Assembly: GCF_037975245.1 (NCBI RefSeq) | Contig: NC_092569.1 | Span: 36,188,168 to 36,252,167 of the forward strand | From: Apostichopus japonicus | Taxonomy: Eukaryota; Echinodermata; Holothuroidea; Aspidochirotida; Stichopodidae | Direction: 5' to 3' | Length of the DNA stretch: 64,000 nt | Shown here: one piece after another, positions 9,781 through 22,886 of the stretch | Position numbering within the stretch: the first letter of the stretch is position 1 | Layout of the letters: every line of letters begins with the position of its first letter | The notes under the pieces: generated by a model | What the model was told of the DNA's origin: nothing | What the model saw: the letters and a program-made list of their open reading frames with translations, nothing else | Database searches by the model: none | Translations under genes and position numbers: made by a program

Positions 9781-11929
9781 AACAACATGCACACATACAG
9801 GGGCATACCCAGCCCTGTCGATCCGGAGGTGGGGGGGGGGGATTAAGATGATCGTCCCGATATCATGGTCTAAATTTAATTGTTACATACTGAATTATAT
9901 TGAATCAACATAGTCGATATATTTGTACAAACACGATCATCTGTGATTCATAATTCTTCTTTCCTATGAGCTTCTACTGTCTTCAGCCGTCTTTTGATGG
10001 CGCTGCACAATAAGGATTGTGGTCTTTCAGTGCAACGCTTACAGCGTTACCACTCTTCATTTCTCTCAGCTAGCTTGACAGCTCCCTCTATTTTGACAGT
10101 CTTCCTCTATTATGGTCTTTACTACTGATCAGAAACTTCACAAAATGTCAAGGACTAAAATATCAACAACAAAAAATCCGATATGATACATACGGTGAAG
10201 AAATTCACCGCATTACAAAATCTTTTTTATGAAATATATTCTTTGCTTATGAAGGAAAGGACTTATGGTGCTACTAAAAGACTCTTCATTTTTCTCCAAT
10301 ATCCAACTTGTAGCAGATAGTAAAAAGTAAACTCCTATGGATACTGAATGCTGCAGTCAGTGTATACTATTACCACGCTGCATCTTTGTGTTCCTGCAGC
10401 AGGCTAATATTTGCATTGTAATAGATAGGGCCTACGTTTATTTACTTATCTTTATTGCAACATCAGGACGGAAAACACCAGCTTTAAAATTAACTACAGG
10501 TGTACAATGACAATAGCTATATAGACTCATCTTGAAGCAAGAAACACCACAAAATACATCACATAATTACAGGTCTGAATTCTTGACTGACGGCTTGGAG
10601 TCCATTTCAGAATGCTGGAAGGTAATCCATTCATTCTTACATAATTACCATATTCATTAGCGTGCACAGGATTTCAAAAGTAGAGGAGAGGGGAGGGGGA
10701 GGGAGTCAAAATATCCCCTGACTGATTAACTTCAATGGGGATGGAATTTTGTGGAAGGGCCCGAGGTGAATAGAGCTTTTTTTAAATAAAGGGGGAGCTG
10801 AACTTGGGACATTGTGGCCGACCCCTATAAAGGGGGTAAAGGGGTCCGCCGCTCAGAATTGTTTTATATAAGTTTTAAACGTCAAATGAATGGATGCATA
10901 TCTATGTAACTCTAAGTACGGTACAATATTTTTAATTAATAAATTATAATAAACTCCAAAGTTCCTCCGACTGAGTTAGGTAGTGACTTGAATCTTTACG
11001 TGCTAGGCGCAAATGTAAATCAAGTATTTTATAAACGAAATGGTGCTGTCGTTGTGTCATTGACGCCAACTTTCATGTATAACTAGGGTATTAGGGGTCC
11101 ACTTTCAGAAACGGCTTAGAAAGTTAGAATTCAAGCGGTGAATTCTGAGACATATTTAGACCAAAATTAAGGTTTTAAAAGTAACTCGAAACGGAGGGTT
11201 GCAATAATAAATAATAATAAATGTGCCCGACTGATTAAAGTAGGGACCTGCGCTATTACGGGATGGGCTGCAGAGGCGAACGATAATGGAAGGGTAGTTG
11301 CCCTTGCGTCATTGTAGCTATCTACTGTGTTGGCGGTTGAGTGGTGCCCCCTCGCTCAGAGAGAAGAAAATTAGGCCTAAAGTGATGAATTCTGACGCAC
11401 ATTATAAGTTATAGGTCTATTGATGTAGCTCTAATACATACTTTGTGTCAGATTAAAAAAAAGAAAGACGTTACCCCCGTAGTAGCGTTTCCTTTTCTTC
11501 CTTTACAAATGGTCAAAATACCTAGACTGAGCCATGCCCCACCCCCAACTCCCGACTGACGATCATAAGTAGTTGTCGTGATGCATTTGATTTACTCCTT
11601 TATCTTAAATACATTTATTTTAAAACACAAGAAATCATATTTATAAAGAAACAGAAAACATTTTCAACAACCTGTTCTCGGTATAACATCACCTTCTTGA
11701 CTCGCTTGTCGCATGACTGATAAAAACTGCCAAATATATGAGGCAAATTTAAAATTAGTCACCGGCTTAACTATAGTTATGCATAGAACCGATGTTTAAT
11801 ACTTTCGGCTCATTTTTATTCAGTTTTCTAAATGGATGTCAGAGGTTTATTAATTCAAATACATTCACCGAATGTACCATTTTTCATTTTAGCTTCCAAC
11901 ACAAGTTGTTCGTTAACTGTGGAACCATT
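9781..11929 (+). other. B2 upstream region, no gene seen
   Basis: Closely matches 44140-46585 upstream of B4, including the near-identical stretch AATAATAAATAATAATAAA and the 200 bp before the ATG. A purine-rich, G-rich patch at 10680-10850 is shared with 45330-45500. No recognisable gene or tRNA is visible. Confidence 0.7.
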
Positions 11930-13894
11930 ATGGATGTTCAAAAAGGCTACTGTTGGCGATGTAATCAATCTTTACGGGGTGCGCCGAAGAAATGTACCTC
12001 TTGTGCGACAGCTGAGTATTGCAGTACGTTTTGCCTCGGTGACGACAGGGTTCGACATGAGAGTGTAGAATGCCCCAATTGGTCGGCCAAACCATGTGGA
12101 AGTTGTAAGAAAATCGGAGCAACATGTGAGGTTGGTATTGTTTCGGCATGTTACATGTTTTTTTAAAATCTTTTTCTGTTCAAAGCCAAACGAAGATTGC
12201 GATTTAACATATAAATGGCTTCATGTACGCGGGTGACTAATAAGTTCGGACGGTTGTCAGAATAGACACATTTGCGACAATCATTGCAATTGCCGAGAAA
12301 ATAAAACGCGATTTGCACTCATAAAAGATGTTTGGATGCTCGTCACAATTGGGCTGTTCGTCTCCCCCAAACAATTATTATTTATACAGACGTAAGAGAT
12401 TGTCAGATAAGGATTTTGGACGTGTTCGTTATTCAACTGAGAATATGTCAATCAGCTTTTCTAGTGATACACAATGCATTAAATAGGCTAAATTAACGTG
12501 CTCTGTTAATGTGTGGAATAATAATAAAGATCCATCCGTATGAATGCATGGATGATCTGAATATTTAATGTACAACCAAACATTCGTTCTCGTAACGTTT
12601 ATTCCAAGCAGTTTTATTGAACAAGTGTAAGAGCGTGTTGTTGTTCTAGGATTGCAGCAAATCTTTGATCTTCCTATTTCTTTAACAGTGCTGTGGGTGT
12701 TTATCGATCATGTACTGCAATGATACTTGCCAAAAGTTACACTGGGAGAGCCACAAGCGTGATTGCGTCAGGTGGAAGAAAAAAGCCAAGAATCTCGCAT
12801 CCATACTGCTATTATCCAGCACGCAGGACTATCCGTTTTATTTTAGTAATTCATTTGCGAATGACCTCTTGAACTTGGAGAGTAACGAAATGAAAGACAA
12901 AAATGATTTAGAGTCCGCCCGACAAGATTACAGCATTTTACTTCCTGCTTGCGGTGACCTACGTCAGATGATCCAGACGGTGTATTCACTCCCTGTAAAC
13001 TTCACTGGTAGTCTGAAGTTTGTTTTGAATGATATTGACCCGTTCGTCATGGCCAGAAATTTCCTGCTACTCTATATGATAAGTTCATCTACCGAGGTCC
13101 TCGCTCCAAAGATTGCATCCATTTGGTTATCACTCCATCTCTCTGAGGAAGAGTACACCCTACTCCGTGCATCGCTCCATAGACTCATAGAGATGGACGC
13201 CACTCGGTTCAAAGAAAGCACGAGCGATGTAGTTGATGTCAGCGCGCATTCATACAACGCAATGCGTGAAGTTTGGATGAGATGGGGAAAACTGCAGTGT
13301 CATAAAGGCAGTAAGGATTGTATCAAGTTGGAAGAAGAGAGACAAAATATGGTTCCACCAGACGAGGAATCAAGATCCAGTGTTAAGTCATACGTATGTC
13401 AAGTTCCAAGGCGTCACGCTGCATCCATTGATAAATGGTTCTCTGATGGCGTTATAATGGCAAAGGACACTCCAAAAGACATACTACCCTATTACAACTA
13501 CACATTCACCGGTCGGAGAGTTGGACAAAGTTTCTTTGCAGGAACCAATATTCCTTCAGATATAACATTTAATTACTGTGTCAATGATGATTGCGTCCCT
13601 TTCCGGATGTGGGACTATCTAGACATGATCAAGAACGAAGACCACGACTCCGTCACAGAAATGTGTCATGCGTTTACCACCAAATGTGTTACCATAACAA
13701 CGAACATGATCAAGCAAAGAAGGATGAAGTTGGGAATTTATATTTCAGACTTCTTGAGACTTCAACCGCTTTTACCCCGCAATGCTCAATTCGACCGCAT
13801 ATTTGCCTCAAATTTAATTGACTACCACAAAATATCTGTCGTGTTGGAGACGCCTAGAACTAGACTTACAGATTATATTACTTTTATCAGTTAG
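11930..13894 (+). pseudogene. B2: tandem MYND/DUF4470 gene, 3' truncated (468 aa)
   Basis: Exons 11930-12130 and 12689-13894; donor GAG|gttggt, acceptor aacag|TGC. Both MYND fingers keep every ligand (C8, C11, C22, C25, C31, C35, H43, C48; C56, C59, C68, C71, C77, C81, H89, C93), and the DUF4470 motifs LLPACGDLR and NDIDPFVMARN are present. Homology to B4 stops abruptly after base 13852 (B4 base 48503). The frame then runs 13 codons into foreign DNA (PRTRLTDYITFIS) and stops. About 156 C-terminal residues are lost, including the NPHAV region and the basic tail. Upstream of the break it is nearly identical to B4, so the truncation is recent. A shortened protein could still be made; I call it a pseudogene on structure. 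Confidence 0.85.
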
Positions 13895-16680
13895 TGTGTA
13901 ATTCAATGGGGCCTGTAATAGGCGTATGCTGCTTTCAGTGAACTTTCGCAGAACTAGTTGCTCCTAAACTTTACGTTCAGTTTGTCTTGTCAGGGGTCGC
14001 GTCGAAAGTAAGATATTTTCATCCTGCAAGTACATTGATATTTCAGTAGGTTTGTGACCATTAAAGATTAATATTCACTAAAAGTTATGCTGTTTGCTTT
14101 ACTGTCTACAAGGAATTAGCCTTAATTTACGTTTGGCCCTAATCATGAGTGTGCCTCATGTTTATTCAGTGTGTGAGGTCATGCCCTCTGTTTGGTCATT
14201 TCTGCATGTGGCATTGAGAGTTCCATGGACCTCACTTGCATTATACATCTGCGTAGCGTCAGTTGTGTGACCAGATACTTTATAAATACACCTTATACTA
14301 TACAACTTGTGCCAGGGTGTGGCAGCCAGTGCAATCCATGCCGATACTTTGTGAATTTGTCACGGGATTTGCGTTAATATAAAGAGTAAAGGATACTAAA
14401 GAGGTACGTTAATTCTAACTATTGCGGTTTATGGAGTTTTTAATGTGTAATTGTAGAAACTATTTGAGTTGCGTCTTTGAGGTTTGCGTTGTAATTTCTA
14501 GTCTTTATGTGATACTTGTATATTTTGTAATGCTTGCGATTTACTGATTATTTGTGATATATTTGTACGTTAATAGAGAATTTATATATATATTTTGTAG
14601 TTTTCACGGATTGAATAGATGCGTGCGTAAACCAGTAGAAGCCTCAGTGTCCTCCTTACTTGTCTACATGTCTACACCACCACGGCTATATCATGATAAT
14701 ACAGAAGATAGTCAGGTCTAGGCCTTAACAGTATACTGAAGTGAAAATGTCTTACTAGGCATCATAAGTTATACTAGACTGTAGGTTAGGTTGAAGCCTA
14801 TGAACTTGAAGCAGTTTGACATATACCAATTCTTCTTTTTATTAGGGTCTTGATTAAGATACAGCGTCTAGTACTGACTTAGCTTTACACATATTTGTTA
14901 GATGTAGCCTATGTTGTAGTGTTCACTATAATAAGAGCTAGGCCTATGCACCAAAGTAAACTAAGTTGAGTTCTTAGACTAGCTGAACAAATAACTCATT
15001 AAAGTGGGCCTAGTACTGTAACTTAAGATCCTGATTCATTTGAATGTCATGATAAATGATCAAACAAATTCCACAAGTCACATTCTACATGTTTCTTTCC
15101 TTTACGTTTTCTTTAATGGTCAGTTATAGTTTGCAAACATTTGAAGGAAAAAACTGAATGATTTTCTAGTGTCCTCCGATGCACATGCATGTCTATACCC
15201 TCAGTCATAATTTGACTTGATTTATTTGTTTTCTCACAAAAATACAATGTAAGGGAAGTCCTCTAAAAAACCTATACATGGTTTAGCAATGCAGAGGACT
15301 CCCTGTGCAAAGAAAAGAGGTGTTTACAATTAGAAGTATTTACATATTAATTACGTGTCATCTATTTACATATGATATACATTTAAGCATGATGTAAACA
15401 TGATAACGTGATAAACATGATAAATTGAATTATAGCAAATACGTAATAATAATAATATAATAATAAACAAAAAAGATCATTAAAAAAATCAATAAAAAAA
15501 ATAATGAAATGAAATGTGAAACTAACCAAATCCCTTACATTTTGAAAAGCATAACATTTACCTACAAAGAAATGTTATTGTGGTTACACACGTGACTAGT
15601 CATATTGTACTGTAGCGCTAGGCCTAGTCTAAAGTCAATCAAGAATAATTTTAAATACAGTAGTACATAGCCTACAATATTTTTAAGTCAGGTATGATTC
15701 ATACCAAATGAAATTCTTGTGCTCATTCTCATTTCTAACTGGTTACTGTTTACAGTGTTGCCACAGAATCTGACTGTCAGCTTACCAGTACTGTATTCCT
15801 GAATTAACATGGCAGCTCCCATACCCATCAGATGAACACTATGAATGCTTTTCATCAATCTGTATTTATTTGTTTTCATTAGAGAACAGAATTAAATATT
15901 ATTTTCCTTGCTCACTTTCTGTTTTATATTTTAAAGAATAAGAATTTTAACTTGGAAACGTGGACTAGAAACTGAGCTGCTTATGGGACTACTGTAGGGG
16001 AGAGACTTCCCATGGTTTACTTTACTTCATTATTAATGAAAATGTAGTACTTGTGCTTTTCAGTGAAATTGTATGCATAATTCCGTATGCCTACACTTAA
16101 GCAAATATTTCAATATGGTATTAGACGGTAAGATTACCTCTGATTTAAGTAATCTCTATAACGATCGCAGTATTGTACTTCGTTTGCTGCAACTACGTTA
16201 TTACTAAAAGGTTTGTTGTAAATGCATTTAAACTACATGATTACTGATTACTGTTCATTGACTGAAATATTGTAAGAAGAATCTAGATGGTGATAAGAAT
16301 AAGTGTGAATTTGGATAAATTCTAGCATGTTTTTTTTTTCTACAGTTGCATACAATATTTCAGCTGGGACAAACTGATAACCATTAAATACTGTATTCTC
16401 ATGTGATCAATTTCTATGGTTCAGAACATAATGTTTGTGCATCAATTCATTGTTCAAACTCTTTTGCATTTGTACAGTAGTGAACATTTTTGGCATATCA
16501 ATTGGAGTAGCAGCCTACTGTAGCAGTCTTGCTGTACTAGTGGTACATTTTATACTCATTAATGCAAAACTTTAGAAAATACTAGTCATAAAGTCTCTCA
16601 TTTCTTTTTTAATAGAGACAAATGCCCTTTAAGTTTGAAGCATAAAACATGTTTTTTTTTCTATTTGAATAAACATGTAG
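13895..16680. other. No gene recognised
   Basis: AT-rich sequence with TAGGCCTA-type words near 14720, 14935 and 15620. A stretch at 15230-15560 beginning ATTTATTTGTTTTCTCAC resembles the 3' tail of a LINE on the minus strand but carries no coding remnant. No RidA first exon was found here. Confidence 0.5.
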
Positions 16681-17748
16681 CCCAGTCGTGATTGATGGAA
16701 AGACAGCATATCTTTCTGGACAGTTGGGATTGGATCCTGACAATAATGTCAAGTTAGTACCAGGAGGCATTGAAGCTGAGACTCGGCAAGTAAGTGCACA
16801 GTACAGGCTCACTGCATGACTCTCTGTATTAATGTAATGCTATTAATTTGATCTAACTTTCATAAATTTGAGTTTCAATAAAGAATATTTTGTAAGATTC
16901 CAGCAATGTAGGCCAATGCCTAATATCTATCAACAACGGTGGCATAAGTTAAGTCATGCCTGTGAAAGTTGATATGAAGGAAATCGATTCACGGAATGTA
17001 CGGAGCAAATTGTCATTAGGGTACTAACTTTAAAGTTAAGTTGTCTAAGAATGAACGTGTTTTATTTTGTGACCTGAATAACTAAAAAGTATAACAACTT
17101 GTGCAGTTACACCCGGAGCTGGAGAGAACAAAGAACTGGTTGAAAAATGTAAATGTTTCCAGAATCACATTGTTATTAGAGAAGTGTGAAAGCTTGAGAG
17201 TAATGCCGCATTTCTGGTACTGTCGCAATTGTAAATTTTACAGTCGACATCCTAAAAAATATTTACGATGACATTTTACATCTATGTAAGTAATCCAAAT
17301 CTGACAAAATTTGCTCAGCTGCTTTGTTCTAGTTACTCAAGGAGTAGTTAGATACTTATTGAGATTCTGCAGAATTACTGAGCCAATGTTCCCAAATTTT
17401 GAGAAACCGTTGGATTATGTAGAACTATTTAAGGCTTGAAGAAATTATTGTCAAAGGAAGACAATTATCCTACATTCTGTACAATTTATTTTCCCACAGA
17501 CGTTTAACAACATTGGCAGATTTCTTCGAAGCCACGGGCTGTCCTATGAAGATGGAGAGTGGAGTTTCTAAAGAAGCATTCAATTTGTTACACATAATAG
17601 ACCAACCTGACCTTGTGAATAAGCTCTGATTTGCAATCAAAATGAAAAAAAAAATCATTCATTTTCCCTTTTCTCCTAGTGGTGAAAGTGACAGTGTTTC
17701 TCACAGATCTCAATGACTTTTCCAAAATGAATGAAGTCTACAGACAGT
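16681..17748 (+). pseudogene. RidA-family (reactive intermediate imine deaminase, UK114) exons, partial
   Basis: Three consecutive exons: 16681-16789 (PVVIDGKTAYLSGQLGLDP, then GGIEAETRQ), 17500-17554 (TFNNIGRFLRSHGLSYED) and 17680-17748 (VVKVTVFLTDLNDF, then MNEVYRQ). They follow the RidA order: SGQLGLDP near the N-terminus, then the NIG..L...G.SYE helix, then the VK.TVFLTDLNDF strand. RidA proteins hydrolyse reactive enamine/imine intermediates released by PLP enzymes. Phases match across the exons. The junction after 17554 reads gagagt where a GT donor (gtgagt) is expected, a single T-to-A change. The first exon and the last exon (PAR..V..L...A.VEIE) were not found. The evidence favours a decayed or partial copy; it could still be a live gene with distant exons. 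Confidence 0.75.
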
Positions 17749-19329
17749 GTAAGTTTGTCTAATTTAACTTAGTAATTTCTTAGTAATCTTAACATCCTTA
17801 TCACCTGCATCATATGCTGACAACTCACTATCAGAGTTGTCTGGTTTGAATTGAACTTTTGCGAAGGTCACCTGCTCTGATACTGTAAGTTTGTAGACCT
17901 ACGGTAGGTTGAATGTTGAGCTTTGAGTTGTGTCTAGTATGTACTCGATTCAATTGAATTCAAGTCAATTTATTTCTGATATGTACATAACTCACTGACA
18001 AAAGAAGTTAGAACAAAAAATTACATAATATTACATACGATGGACTCTAGAAAAAAAGAACACTGTTCGTCAAAGCTAGTGACCGCAAAACAAACAAAAC
18101 AAAAAACACCTGCAGATTGATAGTATGTATCGTATGTTGTTGTGTGGTGCTGTGTAGTTCTCGTATAGCTTTAGTATAGTATACAGTAGATTTGTGACGT
18201 AATGACAGACTGTTGGTGTTCGTTGTGTAATATCTGTGACATTATATCTATGCAAGGCAGTGATTGGCTTGTTGCATATCACTGTACATCAGGATGTATT
18301 AATGTACAAATCAAGAATTCTTCAAATATCTCCTAGAATTGGTGCCAAGTGACTATAACACTATTAGACATATTGATCTCCATATAAGCCAATTATTACG
18401 ACAATTGTTATGTTCGCAAACACAACCAGCTTGTACTAAATTAGAATGAAATATTAAGATTGTCATATTTTTTTTTCTAATTTTAAAGATTTTCCTAGTA
18501 TTGGTAAGTGTTATATGGGTAGCAGTATTTGGAATTTCTCAAGGTGAATTCAGAATTTTACATAGTAATTTTGATGTTAAGTTTCAGGTGCTTAAAAGAA
18601 CATTGAGATCATTGAACAGTCCAACTTGCAGCTCTCTCCATATTTGGAAATGCTTTTATAATGGTTGAAACTTCTCAAGGCACCTTTAGCAAATTCTCAT
18701 GGAAAATACTGTTGAGCTTTAAATAATTGCAAGGTTTCTTCTTTTTTTAGAAAGCTTTGAACGAAGATGTATGAGTAGGGACATAAAATTTGCTAGGAAA
18801 AGATTACAGGAATTATGAAGTTGAAGGTTTACAGTCTTGTTTGAGACCAAAGGCCTCCTCACACAACTCATTGGTTACTTGTCTCACCCAAACACCAAAG
18901 TGTGCACAATTCAAGCAATCATTCCTGGGGCACTACAGTGCACCACATCTACGTGTCCCCTAGGGGAATTCCCATAGGGTGCAGCCACAAACAGGCTCAC
19001 CCAACTAAGTGCCCATTTATACACTTGGGTGAAGAGAGGCAATGGAGATAAAGTTCCCTGCCCAAGCACACAATGTATTAATGATTACGTGTCATATTGA
19101 GCATATTTGATAGATATGCTAATATTCCACTTTTTAATATTCATCAAGATTGATATTCTAACAGCCATTTCTATTCCATTTTCTCTAATATCAACCACCT
19201 GAATCATCATCCCATGGGTTTCTTGCTGAGATGTTTATAAAGAACATTAAAGCTTGAAATGCTCTGGTGTTGAACTGGCCATTTTTCTTAAATCGCTCGG
19301 TTCCATTTCGAACTGTCTAGCTGAATGTT
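17749..19329. other. No gene; dispersed-repeat-like sequence
   Basis: A minus-strand LINE-tail-like patch is at 17945-18040. At 18838-19080, a GC-richer stretch with CACTTGGGTGAAGAGAGGCA and CCCTGCCCAAGCACACAA resembles a repeat I recall as widespread in marine invertebrate genomes. No coding region is recognisable and the RidA terminal exon is not here. Confidence 0.4.
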
Positions 19330-19365
19330 ACGAAGACCTAGAGAGAACATGGTAAAATAATATAT

Positions 19366-19402
19366 ATTACGTACGTACGTAATATTTATTACGTACGTAC
19401 GT
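19366..19402. repeat. ACGT palindrome array, left arm
   Basis: Two copies of TTACGTACGTACGT separated by AATATTTA, inside the left arm of the foldback-like element. Confidence 0.85.
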
Positions 19403-20344
19403 GATAATTTTACGTTCTATACCGAAGATAGTAAGAAGTGGCGGTACGCGGTACGTATATACTGTAACACATTTGTCTGTAACACATTTGTCTACATGCA
19501 AGAAGTCAGAAGTCAAGCTTATGCAGCCTAGAGACTAGTTATACTCAAAAATGCCGGAGACAGATAATTAAGGTACGTTCGTTCGACTAACAGTAACACC
19601 ACAGGTATGCCTGTACTTTAGAAGCCACAATTTTGTGCTGGAACTCATTCCCGGATCATTTGTCCTAGGCTCAATTAATGCATAAATAGGTCTGGCGTAA
19701 GTTAGACCTAGGCCTCACGTTAAGCTTGTGTTCATTGAATCTCACGTGGATAGGTCATGGGCTAGGCCAGTGATAAGGCCTGTGTAGTGTCTATTGCCGC
19801 TGTCGATCCAAGATGATGTTACGGCAACTCCCTGGTAGATCACTTAAACTCCCCAGCCTATGCACATACAGCCAGGGTAATACTAATAGATGGGCGAACG
19901 ATACTATACAAGGTATTTGTTAGAACAACTCCCTGATTGAACTCACATTTAATAGGCTAGGTAAGGGTAGGACAGGACTACCCTACATTACAGATGATTG
20001 TTTGAGGTGTATTTGTAGCCTTGAAATGGATTTTAAAAGTATAAACGTGGAATTGTATGTTGATAATCATATTGTGTAGCCCTCCTGTATCAACAGCTAG
20101 CCCATTTATTATAATAACTACCACGTCCTATACAATTCAATTAAGGTTAGTTACTAATCTCAAATCACTACATGGTATCAGCTAGTATTATTATAAGGTT
20201 AGCCTACTTTACACACAAACCTAACCTAACAAGTTACTAAACGTCAAAGGAGCCTAGTGTTAAAAACCACATAAAATGCCCTGTAGAAAAAAAACCCAAA
20301 CAGAAATAAGACTGACCAACTCAGAGAATTATTCCAAGATTAAA

Positions 20345-20374
20345 TTAGGGTTAGGTTTAGGGTTAGGGTTAGGT
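20345..20374. repeat. Short interstitial telomere-like (TTAGGG) tract
   Basis: About five imperfect TTAGGG units in a row (TTAGGGTTAGGTTTAGGGTT and onward). TTAGGG is the telomere repeat of deuterostomes. The tract is short and may be a chance or repair product. Confidence 0.7.
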
Positions 20375-21974
20375 TTTCAAAAAGCATGGCACAAACTATT
20401 AGACTGAAGAAAGCGATTAATCTTCTTTTCATTCTAGTTCGTTAACACACAATTTAATACTTTAATTGTTTCATTCCTTTCCTAGATTGGTGCAAACTGG
20501 AAGAGGTGAAAATGAGAAATTGAGAGAGGCTACCAAGTAACGCAGCTTTGCAATAGTAGAAGGATGTCTTTGGCTTGGAGGATGCACATCAAGAATGTGA
20601 TTGTAGCTGTTTCTATGAGAAACAATTTGATGTTTTGCATTTCAATTCATCTCTCTGTCCACAATTGATAATACCTGTTGGTACAACTTCAATGAAACTT
20701 GCATAGAGATGGCCTGTTATGAAGAGACTTGTGGAAGTGCTCAGGAATTTTATGTCAAAGGTCATTTAGGGGTCGGTTTAGTTAATTGTTTGGAAACGCT
20801 TCTTCCTGAGTCCACGGACGGACATGTGGATGTATGCAAAACGTGATCATAATTGTGGTCATTCGGGCTCGGAGTATATTTCATGTTCAAGGACACTTTG
20901 GTTTATACTCTAACTACTAAACTGTTAGCTCAAAATCTTTTCAAATTAATCTTTCTTGTGATTATAATAAGCTTAACTTAATTACCACTTTCTATTGGAG
21001 TTAAAATAATTTGCACAAGTATGTGAGGTCCAAGGATGAGCTTATTACTAAAACATTAATGGTATCGTTGGAAGCCTAATTATTGTCTTGCAGATGTTCG
21101 GTTTGCCTGTGCAAAGTGGTAAAATATAATTGTAATTAAATAAAATATGAATTAATTACCAATAAGTAAATAATTAAATTAAACAAATCAATTTGGTATT
21201 AGGTCATCCCTATCATCCCTATCATTAACAATGTGAACAAAGATCTTCTAAGACCTTCCTATCTAGTTTAATGGTAGTCAGTATATGCCCCAAATTATAG
21301 CACGCTATAATGGCAAGAAGTTTTCAAAAAGTACCTTCCAATTGTTCTCAGACATTTTTAAGGACACACAAGATGACTGAATAGGAAAATTCCTCAAAGG
21401 TTGTAATAAAAACAGTTTAAGAATTCTGACCAAAGGTGACCACATTTGAATATCTAGCATATTTGGGCTATTACAGCATACCTTTAAAGAAAAGAAGCTA
21501 CTGACACGGGGCTGAATTTGTCGTAACAAAGGTTATTGGGAGAGAGGCTTTGATCAAGTATTTTAAGTAAGAGGTATAGGGTCCATTTCTTGTTCTGTAC
21601 TGAAAATTGTTCAAGTGATTTCCAAGTTGTATCCTTGTGCAAAAGTGCTGATCAATGTCTTGGTATCCCTGTTACATTTCACAGTTGATGTCGAGCAATC
21701 AGAGCTTCAGCATGTAACGATGGTTATGCTGTAAATATGTCCTCAAAAATTTGATTTCAGTATTGCATTTCTTATATTAATTCATTGTATTAATATTTGA
21801 GAAATTAATTAAACTAAATTGCAAAAGTTCACTTATTACTCAAAATTCGAAAGTAATGGAGATGCAAATAAAGTTAGCTATCAGTAACATTGAGGATGTT
21901 GTTTTATAATTTATGTTTGCTTTTTCTCAATTTGAATGCATTGCAACTTAAATGGAGAATAAGGTGAACAAGGA

Positions 21975-22525
21975 ACAAGGAAAGGGGTGATTTAACCAGG
22001 AATGAGGTGGAACATCAGTTTAATATTAACCAGGATAATGGTGACATCAACCAGGAAATGTTGTTTAATTTAACCAGAAAGGGGAGGAACATTCTGTGAT
22101 ATTAACCAGGATAGCATTAGCACCAACCAGGAATGTTGGTTAATTTAACCAGGAAAGAAGTGAAATATTTCATGATATTAACCAGGATAGTATAAGCATC
22201 AACCAGGAAATGTTGGTTAATTTAACCAGGAAAGGGGTGGAACATTTTATGATGTTAACCAGGATAGCATTAGCACTAATCAGGAATGTTGGTTAATTTA
22301 ACCAGGAAAGAGGTGAAATATTTCATGATATTAACCAGGATAGTATTAGCATCAAACAGGAAATGTTGGTTAATATCACAAGGAATGAGGTGAATACCCA
22401 TTGATATTAACCAGGACAGTATTACCATCAACCAGGAAATGTTGGTTAATATCACCAGGAATGAGGTGAATACCCATTGATATTAACCAGGACAGTGTCA
22501 AAATTTCACCACGAAATTTAACCAG
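21975..22525. repeat. About 77-bp minisatellite rich in AACCAGGA
   Basis: The phrase ATGTTGGTTAAT recurs at 22135, 22212, 22288, 22365 and 22441 (spacing 76-77), with several AACCAGGA words per unit. The array ends near the sequence CACCAGGTTGTTTTTAGAGTG, which looks like one inverted end of a CACTC/CACTG-type element. Its partner end was not found. Confidence 0.8.
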
Positions 22526-22721
22526 GCTTTTCTGGTTACATCTACCAGGATTTTGTTAAAATCTCATTCACCGGGCAACTTGGTGAAAACAACCAGGATA
22601 TATAGGGTAGCATATAAATGCAACTCCTGGTGAAAATTTCACAAGGAACTGGCGAAATTTCACCAGGTTGTTTTTAGAGTGTAGGCCTATACGTAGGCCT
22701 TCATGCGTTATAATTATTAAA

Positions 22722-22886
22722 TACGTACGTGATAATCATTACATAAGTACGTAGTAATTATTACGTACGTACGTAATAACACTACGCACGTACGTAGTAA
22801 TTATCACGTACGTACGTAAAACATATCACGTACGTACGTGATATTATAACGTATGTACGTAGTATTATTACGTATGTACGTAATAT
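22722..22886. repeat. ACGT palindrome array, right arm
   Basis: About eight units of the form NNTTACGTACGTACGTAANN with small variants (ACGCACGTACGT, ACGTATGTACGT). They mirror the shorter array at the left end of the same element. Confidence 0.85.

Noticed and set aside
13895..14700. Solo LTR next to the B2 break
   Set aside because: I looked for TG...CA ends with a short duplication and for resumption of B2 on the far side; none was found, so an LTR insertion is not supported.
20478..20540. Terminal exon of the RidA gene
   Set aside because: The frame after the possible acceptor (LVQTGRGENEKLREATK) does not resemble the RidA C-terminus (PAR..V, VEIE.IA).
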